64,000 bases of DNA from Aricia agestis (taxonomy: Eukaryota; Arthropoda; Insecta; Lepidoptera; Lycaenidae): positions 498,501 through 562,500 of the forward strand of contig NC_056422.1 in assembly GCF_905147365.1 (NCBI RefSeq), in the 5' to 3' direction. Under the pieces are notes generated by a model, which saw only the letters and a program-made list of their open reading frames with translations, did not search any database and had not been told where the DNA came from. The translations under genes were made by a program, and so were the position numbers. Shown here piece after piece: positions 53,870-64,000 of the stretch (position 1 is its first letter; the number at the start of each line of letters is the position of its first letter).

Positions 53870-54010
53870 ATCAAATTATTTTTTATTTAGAGTAATTTTT
53901 TTACAAAAACATTTCCGAACGTCGATACTAAGGTGCCTACCACCGGTTCGGGAACTAACCCGGCGAGATGAACCGGCGTAAGAAAGTCGCACGGGGCCAT
54001 CTTTTACTAA
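53870..54010. repeat. Probable LINE 3'-end fragment
   Basis: It contains CTACCACCGGTTCGGGAACT and GAACCGGCGTAAGAAAGTC, words common to 3' regions of lepidopteran non-LTR elements, behind an AAATCAAATCAAAT start. Family not determined. Confidence 0.4.
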
Positions 54011-54632
54011 AAATATGGAAAATTACGATTTAAAACATAAAATATAGGCTTTAAATGAATGTCAATGGGTGCTGCTGGTAAATTGGAGAACTGTCAAAAT
54101 GACGTTTTTGTATGAAAACAGCGTTAGTTCCTTTTCTTTTAATCCTCACACTTTACAATTAATCCAATTCACAATTAATCCAATTTACAATTAATCCTTA
54201 CAATTAATCCAAACACTTTTTATATCTCTTCAAGATTCTCATCATTTTGACTCCCGTCTTTTCAAGTTCATTTCTGTCCGTCTTCAAACGAATAAGTACA
54301 TATTATAATACAAGTTCTACCTGTCTTAGAACATTGTAAGACGTTAGACGTGTTATAAGCAAGACAATATCTGAAGTCTTTGATTTTCCACCCGGGTTCC
54401 TCCCCCCTCCCTGGAGTGTGTCAAAGGCTTTGACGCTTTGAGTCCGACGCCTTTTAGCTACACAATATGCAGCCCAGTCGCTAGATCTTTAGTGAAACTA
54501 GAACTAGTAGTTAGAGCATATACTGCTATGTATAAAATACCTATATAAAATATACATTATGTATTTTGTTACGTGACCTGGTGGCCAAGTGGTTACCAAG
54601 ATATTATTATAGCTTAGAGTCTAAAACTCAAA

Positions 54633-55078
54633 GGGTGAGTTGCACCAACTTACTTTAACTATAACTGTAACTTTAACAATTAACTATAACTTTAGGCCTC
54701 ATGTAGAGACGACGTTCTAAAAGTGTTAACTTGGTAACCTACTTAGAAATAAACATTTTTCATTTCATTTCATTTAACTACAATGCAAAATGTCAAATCT
54801 TCGGTTAAAGTTAAAAATGGACGCCATCAAGACGCCATATTTAACCATAACCATAGAGCTCGACAAGGCTTTAAATGCACGTGGCGAAAAAAGGAACTAA
54901 CGCTGTCATCATACAAAAACGCCTTTTTGACAGTTCTCCTTTACCCGCAGCGCCCCCGCCCACGTTCTTATAATGTCGTCTAGCCAGCAACGTCTTCTGT
55001 CAAATTCTGTGGTCAAAGTTAAATTAGCCTTAACTATAACCATAACTTTAACCACGCCTCTGGTGCAACCCATTACCC
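54633..55078. mobile_element. MITE with GGTGCAAC-type ends, carrying a nested MITE
   Basis: The left end has GGGTGAGTTGCACCAAC, then a TTTAACTATAACTGTAACTTT run. The right end has the inverse (AACTATAACCATAACTTTAA, GGTGCAACCCATTACCC). A second MITE occupies about 54861-54979. Confidence 0.6.
54861..54979. mobile_element. Nested MITE (CGACAAGGCTTTAAATG ends)
   Basis: The ends are CGACAAGGCTTTAAATGCACG and a diverged inverse (CACGTTCTTATAATGTCG). It is the same family as about 57685-57825, with partial copies at about 54043-54130 and 10083-10162. All share GGAGAACTGTCAAA and GTTAGTTCCTTTT. Confidence 0.6.
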
Positions 55079-55117
55079 AACCTAAACTATCTCTCTAAAT
55101 TTTAGACATTATCTTTA

Positions 55118-55611
55118 CTAGATGACGTACGCAACTCGGTTGCGCAATTTTTTTTATTTCGTTGCGTTTATCGCACAGAAACCATTTGGTAGGATAAAAA
55201 TTATACTTACTACGTCCTTTCCAGGGACTTGTGCCTGTTTTCACCAACGGTCTCCTAACGCTAAGTGTTCCCTAGCGATCTTTGCGAGTCAAATATCTCT
55301 TAAAACAAACACATTTAAATAAAAAGTAATGTTTTGCTAAAGTTCTTACGCCCTAAGCACGAACGTGACACACAAAAATTCGTGAAATCTTGAAGGATAT
55401 TGTACCCTTAATGGCCGCTAGGGGACCACAGCCACAATAGACATAACTACTGTCTACTCTGCCACAGCGTTAGGAGGCGGTTGGTGAAAACAGGCATTAA
55501 AGTATCATACCAAATTTCAGCAAAATCGGTTAGGCGGCTTAGGCGTGATTCGTGAAGAGGCACCTGACAGACAGACAAACAGACACGCTTTTGCATATAT
55601 AATATTATTTG
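55118..55611 (-). mobile_element. Helitron (family A) split by a MITE
   Basis: On the minus strand it ends with hairpin GCGCAACCGAGTTGCG, then TACGTCATCTAG (CTAG 55121-55118). The right part has CCAAATTTCAGCAAAATCGG and the GACAGACAGAC microsatellite. The MITE at 55232-55496 divides it. Confidence 0.65.
55232..55496. mobile_element. MITE with TGCCTGTTTTCACCAAC ends
   Basis: The inverted ends are TGCCTGTTTTCACCAAC and GTTGGTGAAAACAGGCA, perfect over 17 bases, with CTCCTAACGCT also inverted further in. A target duplication is not clear. Confidence 0.75.
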
Positions 55612-57586
55612 TATGCGATGTCAGCTAGAAAGTTAACACTTAACAGACATAAGTCATAACCTAGCATTTTTAGTAAGTAAGTATTTTATTTTTATCTTTG
55701 TTTTGACTATTCCTGTAAACGATTTAGGGCCCATAACCACTTACGTTTCGTACCTGGCCGGTCAAATTTCTTCGGTTGTTAATTATTTTTTCTGCTCCCC
55801 ACTTGCCTATGGCTATAAGCCATTAAAAGTGTAGAGTTACAACTGACATACACGTGTTAACGCACACACACACACAAACGGGCTCTCTTCACCCATTTTT
55901 TTGTGATCTTCACAAAACCTGCATAAATCTTCACTTTTTGTGCCCTTAGCAGTACCTGTCTCTAAGCCGGTGCATTGCATAATTAAACCCTGCTGCCACG
56001 GGCGGAATATACTCTATGTCGAATGGAATAAAGCTCAAAATCATTTACGCTGTATTATAGTGATTATCCAGCTTTTGAGAACGATTGCAAACGAGAATTA
56101 ACCTTATGACTTCGCATGAGAATTGACAATTAAATGTAACAAAATAAAAAACTTCTTGCAGTGCAATTCACACCTTATTCTATAAGTAACAGAGTTGGTA
56201 TTCGGTCGAGTAGATAAAGTGCCCTTGCAAGGGCAGGCCGGTCGTATGACGTCACAGGGTGGCTAGATCCCACATACGCTACTCCGAGCCCTTACAAACT
56301 CTGATATTTTCTCGGCTATTACTTTGTTGCTGAAGGGAAAAGGGCGCCGGAGCCCATTAGGGCTGATAAGTACTCATATTCTCAGGGAAACTGCCGCCGC
56401 CTGGGCTGAAGGGACGCCTCGAGGGCTGGCTTATTAAGCATTGTCTTTTAGATGGGCCTGTTGTGCGATTTTGGTTATTTTGGGCAAATTTTATGGAAAT
56501 AATCCGGCGCCGCGGAGGCCTTGTAATACTGGATGGGTGAGTATCATGGGCTGAAGAGCATAAGGAAGTGTGGAGTTCTACATTATAAGACTACGGAAGA
56601 CCATAGTAATAACCATAAAACAATAGCCGTGCTGTGTTTGATAATAATATTCTAGCCAGGCTTATTCCTTGCACATAATAACACCTTTCAAATCAAGCGA
56701 ACTTTAAAAGTTTTCCTTTTCCGTAGATTGGGGTCGCGATCAGGGGATGACATCTCAGCAAACATCCTCAGCAAACGCGGGACTATCCCGGTCCACCCCC
56801 GGCCCGGGTACTTCTTGCCCTAATAATCCCTGACTCACTTTTTGCGACAGTTTACTTTTTACCTGCTGGCAACAGTGCCCTTCTCAAACGAAATCAGAAT
56901 CCTTTACAAATACTCCGGGGTCAATAGGGGCCGCTTACGTGTCAGCATATTTAAGGAGGTCATCTTGATCAGATGTAAAACATACGAAAAATCTGAAGTA
57001 ATATGTAGTACAAGACATTGTGACAAGACGTTCCATGACTTTGCCCCCATAAATAAGAAACTCGATGGTAGCCGCACATTTATCCACAAAAAAGTATAAT
57101 ATGACCTTCCTTATACTCTGCTTTATGTCTGTGCCAAATTACATAAAAATCGGTGCAGCAGTTGGAGAGACTAGCGCTTTCAAACAAACCAAACAACTTT
57201 TCAGCTTTAAAATAATACCATGGAAATAATCCTTAATATAGTGGCAAAAGTTTCCGAGTTTTGACTTAGTTCTGATGAAAACTGAAACCAACTTCCGGAA
57301 CCGGTTCACTTCCTTATTTTCATCAAAGTATCGCAGTCCGGTAAACAAATACTCTGTCGTTAAAACTTGCGGGGGATTTCTGAGAATTACGTTTAATGCG
57401 GTTAAATCTTTGAAATTTATCGCGAAGCCCTCAAGGCTCGGTGCTGAGGGCTCAGCTCTTAATTACTTACTTTATTACTGGGCTTTGGAGATGTTTAGCG
57501 TGTATCAGCAGTTTATGAGCGTCGTTAGCTGTTGTGGTGAGCTGGTAAGCCTTATCTTGCTTATTAATTACTAGAGGCCCGCGAAT
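55612..57586. other. Gene-free DNA with GC-richer single-copy islands
   Basis: No supported gene. Blocks at about 56210-56560 and 57395-57560 are GC-richer, not repeated elsewhere in the window and carry words such as GGGCTGAAGGGACGCC and CTTAATTACTTACTTTATTA. They look like conserved non-coding sequence. Confidence 0.35.
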
Positions 57587-57898
57587 CAGCGGGGCTAAAA
57601 TGGTCACATTTAGCAATTCCTCTCAATCAATTCAGCAAATGAATTGTCAAAACTGTCAAACGGATAAATGTCAAATTAGTACGAATTACTACAGTGCGAC
57701 AAGACTATAAATGAACGTGGGCGGTGCGCTGCTGATAAAGGAGAACTGTCAAAAATGACGTTTTGTATGATGGCAGCGTTAGTTCCTTTTTTCGCCACGT
57801 TCATTTAAAGCCTTGTCGAGTTGCTGACATGAATTGCAAGCGAATCATAAAAAATGATTCATAATGTGATTCTCCAAAGCGACTATTTTGGCCCCGCG
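57587..57898. mobile_element. MITE (GCGGGGCTAAAATGGTC family) split by a nested MITE
   Basis: The outer element matches 50633-50837; the inner one (about 57685-57825) has ends CGACAAGACTATAAATGAAC and the inverse GTTCATTTAAAGCCTTGTCG. The outer element's ATGAATTGCAAGC text resumes after it. Confidence 0.7.
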
Positions 57899-60441
57899 GT
57901 GTCTTAACAGAGAACGGCAATGGTTCATTTTGTATCATGTTTAGAGCCTAAACCTTATTCACCGTGAGACGAGGCGAGACAGTGCTCTCGGTGAAGCACT
58001 CGGTATGTTTTGTATGGATGTGCTCGGCCGAGTGCTCGGCCGAGAGCCCTGTCTTACCACTCTTCTCGGTAGATGTAATCAAGGCATTAAAGATTATACT
58101 GTCTTCTTAAAAAATACTTCAAACTACAGTATTATAAAGGTATTTCCACATAATATTTTGTTCAGGTTACAGACTCACAGTGTATGGCTGTGTATTGAAA
58201 GCATACATTTTGTTTTTAATTGCAGAAATGTTACACTCAGCGCCATTTTTACCTCTTCTTTTTATGTACTAACAAAAGAAAAGGCACAACAAACACGTAC
58301 ACTGTTGAAATAGAAACTTATTTTCGTGAAATCCTTGATTACATCCTAACACTCAAAGGGAATCGCAAAACATTACTTGCGTAAACACGCTCGCTTTAAT
58401 TGTCACTTAGGCGCTTATTCGCGGGGGGAAGAAAGGGGGGGGGGAGAGGGGGGGGGGATTAATCCTCTGATGAGAAGACACAGAACAAGGGGAGACAGAA
58501 AGCAAGGTTTCCTTGGAACTTACGGGTGTCAAATTTGATAACATAATTTTGCTGAAAAGGTTTGTGTTTGTTAATTCTTCATAACTATCTAACGGATTAA
58601 GATCAATTTAGGCATGCTAGTTTAAGCTTTGGATAAATTCATCTATTTCTTACTTTAAAAAGTTTTGGACAAACATAATATACTTACTTATACATTTTTG
58701 ACCTTGTAAGTTGCATCGTCCTGCCATTGTTCTGGCCAAGTTGTGTTCTATCCATCGTTAGTCTGTGATGCGTGAAGTAACGCACCGGGGGACCTCCGTG
58801 TACTGCAGATTACAAGTCGAAGTAATCTGTAACGGTCTTGTTAATAAATTATTCGCGCTCATGTCGCAGTTCCGAGATTAGATTTGGGTTACTAATGTCG
58901 TCGACAGCGGGTTTTGGTGGCATGTTACAAGTAACGAGCAAAACCATAGCGTTTAGTGATAAACTTAGCCAGTTTATAACTTCATAATATATTAATTCCC
59001 TTACCAATAAAGATATAGACGCAGCGTATAACACAAGGGTTAATGATTTTATCGGTCATATTGTGATGTTTACAAGATACAAGAAGCAGTCCTATAGTTA
59101 CATAATATAGGGAGGTTGGACGAAGGAATATGAAGATAATGTGCTAAAATTTTAGTCAATTTTAGTTTTTTTCTCATACATTATTATTTATTATACAAGA
59201 TCTAACCTAACCCAATCTGAGTTCTGACTAATATATCATGCCTTTTCTATCACAACTACAAATAATCAAAGAGTATATTAGCCTTTGGCTCTTGTTTTTC
59301 GTGTTTTGGCCTAAGCTACGTCTATAAAAAGCAACAAAGAAAACATGTTTAGTTAATGGCAATATCAAAGATATAGTTTCCTGTAGCCGGGCCGTAAGTC
59401 ACACTAAGAGGGTCGCAATTCACGGTAATTGTTACTCCCCCTTCCCTGCCCTTCCCCGCCCTTCAGCCCTCACTGCTGAGTCGCCGACTTGCTGGCGTCA
59501 GCACATCATCAGCTCTGGGAGATCAGAGGCAGCTCGCATCTTCAGAATTCGTTTGTATTGACAAAGGAAGTCAATACCATTGTGAATCGTCCCTAGAATC
59601 AGTATTTCTATACCTACTCTTGCATTTACTGAGGTCATGCCTGAATATTTTTCATTGGAATGTTGGTTCCAGTTTTATATTGATTATTATGTCAACTTAT
59701 TTCCTTTCTCTCTCAATCTTTCTAGACTCAAAACTCTTTAGTCTGTAATTTCTTGCATCCATCGTCCTTAGTATATTGATACCACGTAATATTAGAACAA
59801 GATCTTGGATACTACCACACCTTTGTATTCTGTGAACAATATCTAACCCTTTGTCGAAACTTGAAAGTTACCAGCGACACAATGGCGACTTTTATTATAA
59901 GTGAAAACATAACGCTTTGTTATCAAATGAATTACGCAGCATTAGCTGCATGAGTGTCCCCTCTCTCCCCTTCGTCTCCCGGCCTGTCCCCGGACAGGGG
60001 ACAAAGGCCCATTACCGTAACTCACGGGGCGCAAGGGGCCGCTGGATTAAAATTCAAATGGCCCCAAAAATGTGAGAGTATCGGCCTAAAGAGAATGGTG
60101 TCGGAATAATTTGACCTTCCCGACGAACAATCTGTGGAAATTGAATCTGTTTTAGGGTTTTATACTTATGTAAAAATAAAATTTCCCATGGTGAAGTAGT
60201 TAGGCGTGTCATTTCAAGTTAGACAACTTTACAGGACTGGGGACATAATATTTTAAGTAACCTGTACCCAGGTCCCAGCCACTGCAGTATTTAAGGATTG
60301 GCTACTTTGCTCTGACGCAAAGGTCTTAGCCCTTACGTTTTAAAAATATTACGTAAGTAATTAATTCGATTTTAAAATGATATGTATTTTAGTAAGTATG
60401 TGTGTTAACTCTTACGTTATCTAACCGAATTCTTTTAAGTA
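57899..60441. other. Gene-free DNA with G-runs and GC-richer islands
   Basis: No supported gene. G-runs lie at about 58427-58460. GC-richer single-copy blocks are at about 58740-58800, 59440-59530 and 59950-60070 (CTGTCCCCGGACAGGGG is an inverted repeat). Frames of 60-100 codons here have no recognisable domains. Confidence 0.35.
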
Positions 60442-60700
60442 CAGCGGGGCTAAAATGATCGTATAGCAATTCCTCTCAATCAATTCACAAAATGAATTGT
60501 CAAAACTGTCAAAGTCACGAATGTCAAATTTAGACCAATTCAATTGGTCTAAATTCGTACTAATTTGACATTATGAATTTGACCAATTCAATTGGTTTAT
60601 ATTCGTACTAATTTGACATTCGTGACTGACAGTTTTGACAATTCATTTCGTGAATTGATTGAGAGGAATTGCTATGCGTCTATTTTTTTGGCTGAGATGG
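60442..60700. mobile_element. Rearranged palindromic copy of the GCGGGGCT MITE
   Basis: It starts CAGCGGGGCTAAAATGATCG. GCAATTCCTCTCAATCAATT (60468-60487) recurs inverted at about 60653-60672. Between them are two repeats of a segment with CCAATTCAATTGG and ATTCGTACTAATTTGACAT. Confidence 0.6.
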
Positions 60701-60709
60701 AAAAGACAT

Positions 60710-60908
60710 CAGCGGGGATAAAATGGTCGCTTTGAAGAATCATGATATGAATCATAATATGATTCATTTTTCTAAAATCGCAAAATGCAACTCTGCTTGC
60801 AAATATTTTTGTACTGATTTGACATTTGTCAGTTTGACAGTTTTGACAATTCATAAATGCTGAATTGATTGAGAGGAATTGCTAAATGTGACCATTTTAG
60901 CCCCGCTG
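60710..60908. mobile_element. MITE (GCGGGGCT family), inverse orientation
   Basis: The ends are CAGCGGGGATAAAATGGTCG and TGACCATTTTAGCCCCGCTG. The interior is the inverse of 50633-50837. Confidence 0.7.
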
Positions 60909-61213
60909 AAGCAGTACAGATGTCACAAGGTACTGTTCCATCATATCGTGGGGTATAGCTGGTGATATTTTCCGAGTTATTGTCACAGTTCCACAAAGTA
61001 ATTACTAACCGCGGTTAACGTTTGATCTCGCCGCTAACCGCATAACGCGCGGTTAAGATAAAGTACAATAACACTGACACATATTATTGCTTCTATTGAA
61101 TTAGTAATTATTTTTCTCAAGGTTTCTTGTAATTACACATAATTGATTGGAAACAGTGATGAAACATGCAGTACGGTATAAAATAATAATATACGGTATA
61201 AAATAATATTTAT

Positions 61214-61512
61214 ACGTGGGAGAGCCATGCTTCGGCACGAATGGGCCGGCTCGACCGGAGAAATACCACGTTGTCACAGAAAACCGGCGTGAAACAGCGC
61301 TTGCGCTGTGTTTCGCCGAGTGAGTGAGTTTACCGGAGGCCCAATCCCCTATTCCCTTCCCATCCCTACCCTTCCCTATTCCCTCTTAAAAGGCCGGCAA
61401 CGCACCTGCAGCTCTTCTGATGCTGCGAGTGTCCATGGGCGACGGAAGTTGCTTTCCATCAGGTGACCCGTTTGCTCGTTTGCCCCCTTATCTCATAAAA
61501 AAAAAATAAAAA
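61214..61512 (+). mobile_element. SINE copy with A-rich tail, plus orientation
   Basis: The most complete copy. The head ACGTGGGAGAGCCATGCTTC with GGCTCGACC (box B-like) is followed by the GCGCTTGCGCTG palindrome, a CCCTA/CCCTTCC zone, GGCAACGCACCTGCAGCTC, and TTGCCCCCTTATCTCATA before A-rich sequence at about 61497-61520. Confidence 0.7.
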
Positions 61513-61520
61513 AAATAATA

Positions 61521-63140
61521 CATTGAAACAGATTCTTTAAATTAAGAGAGAACGCGGGTGCAGTAGAATTTAAATGAATAAACTATTGCCATCACGCTTC
61601 ACCCTGCGCCGGCACGTGTATTGTGATAGAGACAGATACAGTAAATCGAGGTAACGTAGTCCTCTGATTTCTCCTTTAAAATAGAGCATAAATAATATTT
61701 TTTAAAGATCTTCAGGAAGAGTGAGTCCATGCCTCTACGTTTTTATTTTATCTAGATCGGTGAATTAGCGGGGTACGTTATATTAGTGATCGGAGGGTAC
61801 GGGGCATTCATTTTTTGCGATATTTGAAGAGTCATATTTTTTATTTATTAGTGAATTTAGAAAAAGTCGAACGTAGAGGCATAGCTCTTTTAACCCCCGA
61901 CAAAGAATGGGTATCAAAATTTTTACTTGACTGTCTGACTGCAAGTCTCAACGATCATTTAATTGCTTGTTAATTGTCAAAACGATTCGATTTTGACAAT
62001 TAACAAGCAATTTCTAATGTGTTGCAGATTAATATTTTACATCGATTCCTGAGAGTCATTAGAGTTTTGGATTGGGGCTTGTTTTAAATTTCCTATTTTA
62101 AACATTATCATTTTTAAGTTAGTTAATCATCTTGTCCCTTCGTCCAAGGACGTCCAAAACAGTACAGCGGGTTCGACTTAACTCGCCCTGACACGCAACA
62201 ACAATTTTACGACGATTTCGTCAAATCTTCCAAACTTGGTTGATGGTTAGATTGCTTTTACTTTGGGGTTATTTCAGAATAGATTTATAGGCAATATTAG
62301 GGTAATTTAAATTCTTTGTTATATAATAACCTACGGCTACGTATGATTTCTTATAATAGGTATCTTAACAGGGTTCGTATGTCTACATAATATTCTGCGC
62401 AAAATGAAAATAATTGAAAGAAGATACATTTCGGTAATAAAACTTAAAAGTAGTCTGTGGTCCACCGTTTTCTCCACAATCTGTGCAAAATTTTAATCAA
62501 TTACGGTTCAGTAGTTTTAAAGCTTATTCGATACAAGCAAACGAACAATAGAAAATAATATAACACATTGATGTGGACTAGATGTAATGCGCAGATTTCC
62601 GTCATAAAACTATCCAATGTTCTTTCACGAGACTCAAATAACATTTTTTAAATCTCAATCGGCTAGCCCTGCGTTGGTTTTATTCTTTTATAGCTTGTAA
62701 CGTAACTTCTTACGTTCGATTTGTAAGTTATGACACCTTTCCCCTTAGGCCTATGATATACTAACTACTAACCTCCCCCTGGCATTCCCCCTGCCCCACT
62801 CTGTGGGGCCAAACCGGTGCGGTCAACCGACCTATAGCGCGGCGGTCGAAGTAACGAGATAGAGGAGAGGAGTTCATATTATTGTAGTTTATGGTCAAAT
62901 TGCATGGAGATAGAGGTAGAGATATTAATAATATTATGGTAAAGTTACGTACGTACATACAGTTTGCAGAACTTTACAGAAAAGCAAAAAAGTGTATTAA
63001 TAATATTTTGTTATTGAGAAATTTCCAGATTTTACATTCCTAATTTTCGCAGAAGATATTCATTAGAGTGTGTTCTCCGAAAATTAGGAGAGCTATGAAT
63101 CCTCAGTTATAAAAAACAATGGACGTATAAAAATATTAAA
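61521..63140. other. Intergenic DNA, no gene seen
   Basis: A hairpin with perfect 22-base arms (61961-61982, 61991-62012; AATTGCTTGTTAATTGTC) is present. A C-rich patch lies at 62765-62830. No coding region is supported. Confidence 0.4.
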
Positions 63141-63345
63141 CTATAATTTATTACAATCTGCTGTTGTTATCTGCTGTTTTAATCCTATCTCTCTCCGTAG
63201 GGCTGCTAGAAGAGATTTCTTTTGGAAATAAGCAGATCCTTTGTGTCGTCTTTCTGTGTAAACTGTTATATTGTTATATTTCCTGTGCACAATAAAATTA
63301 TAAAATAAAAAATAAAAGATCAGGCATAGTGTGTTATCCACTATC
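63141..63345. repeat. Probable LINE 3'-end fragment, inverse of 9150-9300
   Basis: It shares CTCTCCGTAGGGCTGCT and TCCTTTGTGTCGTCTTTCTG, in inverse orientation, with the THAP-C intron copy, and ends in AATAAAATTATAAAATAAAA. Confidence 0.5.
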
Positions 63346-64000
63346 CAGACTATTCAACAATTGCTCGAAAACGGTCGACTTTGATTTTAGCTAAAATAAA
63401 GCTTTTTAGCTTGCAGCTGGAGCTAAGCGATCATGCAGCTAGGCTAAGCAAGTAGGTCACTCGCCAAAAAGTACAGCTAAGGTCAAAGAAAATAAGATCG
63501 CTCCTATTTTGCACCACACGTCGTAACTTTCTTGGGCTATCGCGGGCGATCGTGGCGCACAATGGAAGTAACGGGTCGCCACGTATTGTCCCGGAAACCG
63601 CCATCACAGAGACATAATATTATTAGCCGCCATGGCCCATGTTACATCTGACTCAAGATGGATGACGTTAAACGCGTTTTAAAGTGTCCCATGTTTTACG
63701 TCGTACTTAAATTCCCTTGCTCATCAAGCTGTCTTCAACTTAATGAGACTTTGAGTCCGGGAGGCTGTCGTTTAGCGGCGTTAACTTTACTGCCAGGTTT
63801 ATAGTCCAGGAGTTAATAGGCCGAGGCAGCCCTTCGCCTGAGGGCTGAGGGCTGGATTAATTAAAACCATAAATTACTTATTGTGAATTGTCCATGGTGT
63901 TTTAATACTGTCGTTACTGTTTGTAATTTTGGTGGTTGTTATTAATTCAAGCAGATTATGAATAACGCTATTCATAATGAGATGAGGCAAACGCAGTTCT
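63346..64000. other. Gene-free DNA with a possible conserved non-coding island
   Basis: The block at about 63720-63870 (AGGCAGCCCTTCGCCTGAGG; GGGCTGGATTAATTAAAACC) is GC-richer, not repeated in the window and flanked by TTAATTAA. No frame is supported. Confidence 0.35.

Overview
The window looks like a chromosomal piece of a lepidopteran (moth or butterfly) genome. The DNA is AT-rich with scattered CpG-rich promoter-like islands. Genes have short GT-AG introns. Repeat types typical of Lepidoptera are everywhere: non-autonomous Helitrons ending in a hairpin plus CTAG, a SINE with a tRNA-like head and A-rich tail, and many MITEs. No prokaryotic operon, tRNA, rRNA or CRISPR structure is visible. 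Species cannot be given from the sequence alone.

Genes. The host-like genes encode probable DNA-binding regulators. Four loci carry THAP (C2CH) zinc fingers that I assembled from spliced exons: THAP-A (+, 1359-3185), THAP-B (+, 7238-8424, only the finger resolved), THAP-C (+, 8832 to about 11757, apparently joined to a BESS motif) and THAP-D (-, 43051-40728, with a coiled coil and a P-element/THAP-type C-terminal block). A fifth gene, MADF-BESS (-, 52035-47825), encodes a complete two-exon protein. An orphan THAP-like N-terminus lies near 32541. THAP-A and THAP-C resemble each other, as do THAP-B and THAP-D, so the cluster looks like an old tandem family broken up by transposons. THAP-D, the BESS exon of THAP-C and MADF-BESS all carry psi-K-x-E (SUMO-consensus-like) motifs.

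Layout. 1-11.8 kb: THAP-A, a transposase-like pseudogene split by a hAT MITE, THAP-B and THAP-C. 11.9-12.4 kb: Helitron and SINE debris. 12.6-20.8 kb: a Ty3/gypsy retrotransposon with gag, a -1 frameshift site and pol, split by a nearly complete non-LTR retrotransposon (ORF2 of 953 aa) inserted between protease and reverse transcriptase. 21-36 kb: gene-poor, with SINEs, Helitrons, hairpins, two further MITEs and a duplicated copy of the THAP-A upstream region. 36-40.7 kb: two terminal-inverted-repeat elements, the second ending 27 bases from the THAP-D stop codon. 40.7-43.1 kb: THAP-D. 43-47.8 kb: repeats. 47.8-52.0 kb: MADF-BESS with a 3.5-kb intron packed with nested transposons. 52-64 kb: no supported gene; MITEs, Helitrons, a SINE, and several low-repeat, GC-richer islands that resemble conserved non-coding DNA.

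How it fits together. The coding content is chromatin or transcription regulators plus self-replicating elements. Several insertions can be polarised because an empty copy of the same target repeat lies elsewhere in the window. Coordinates of splice sites and element ends were read by eye; element class assignments rest on terminal motifs and target duplications, not on database comparison.
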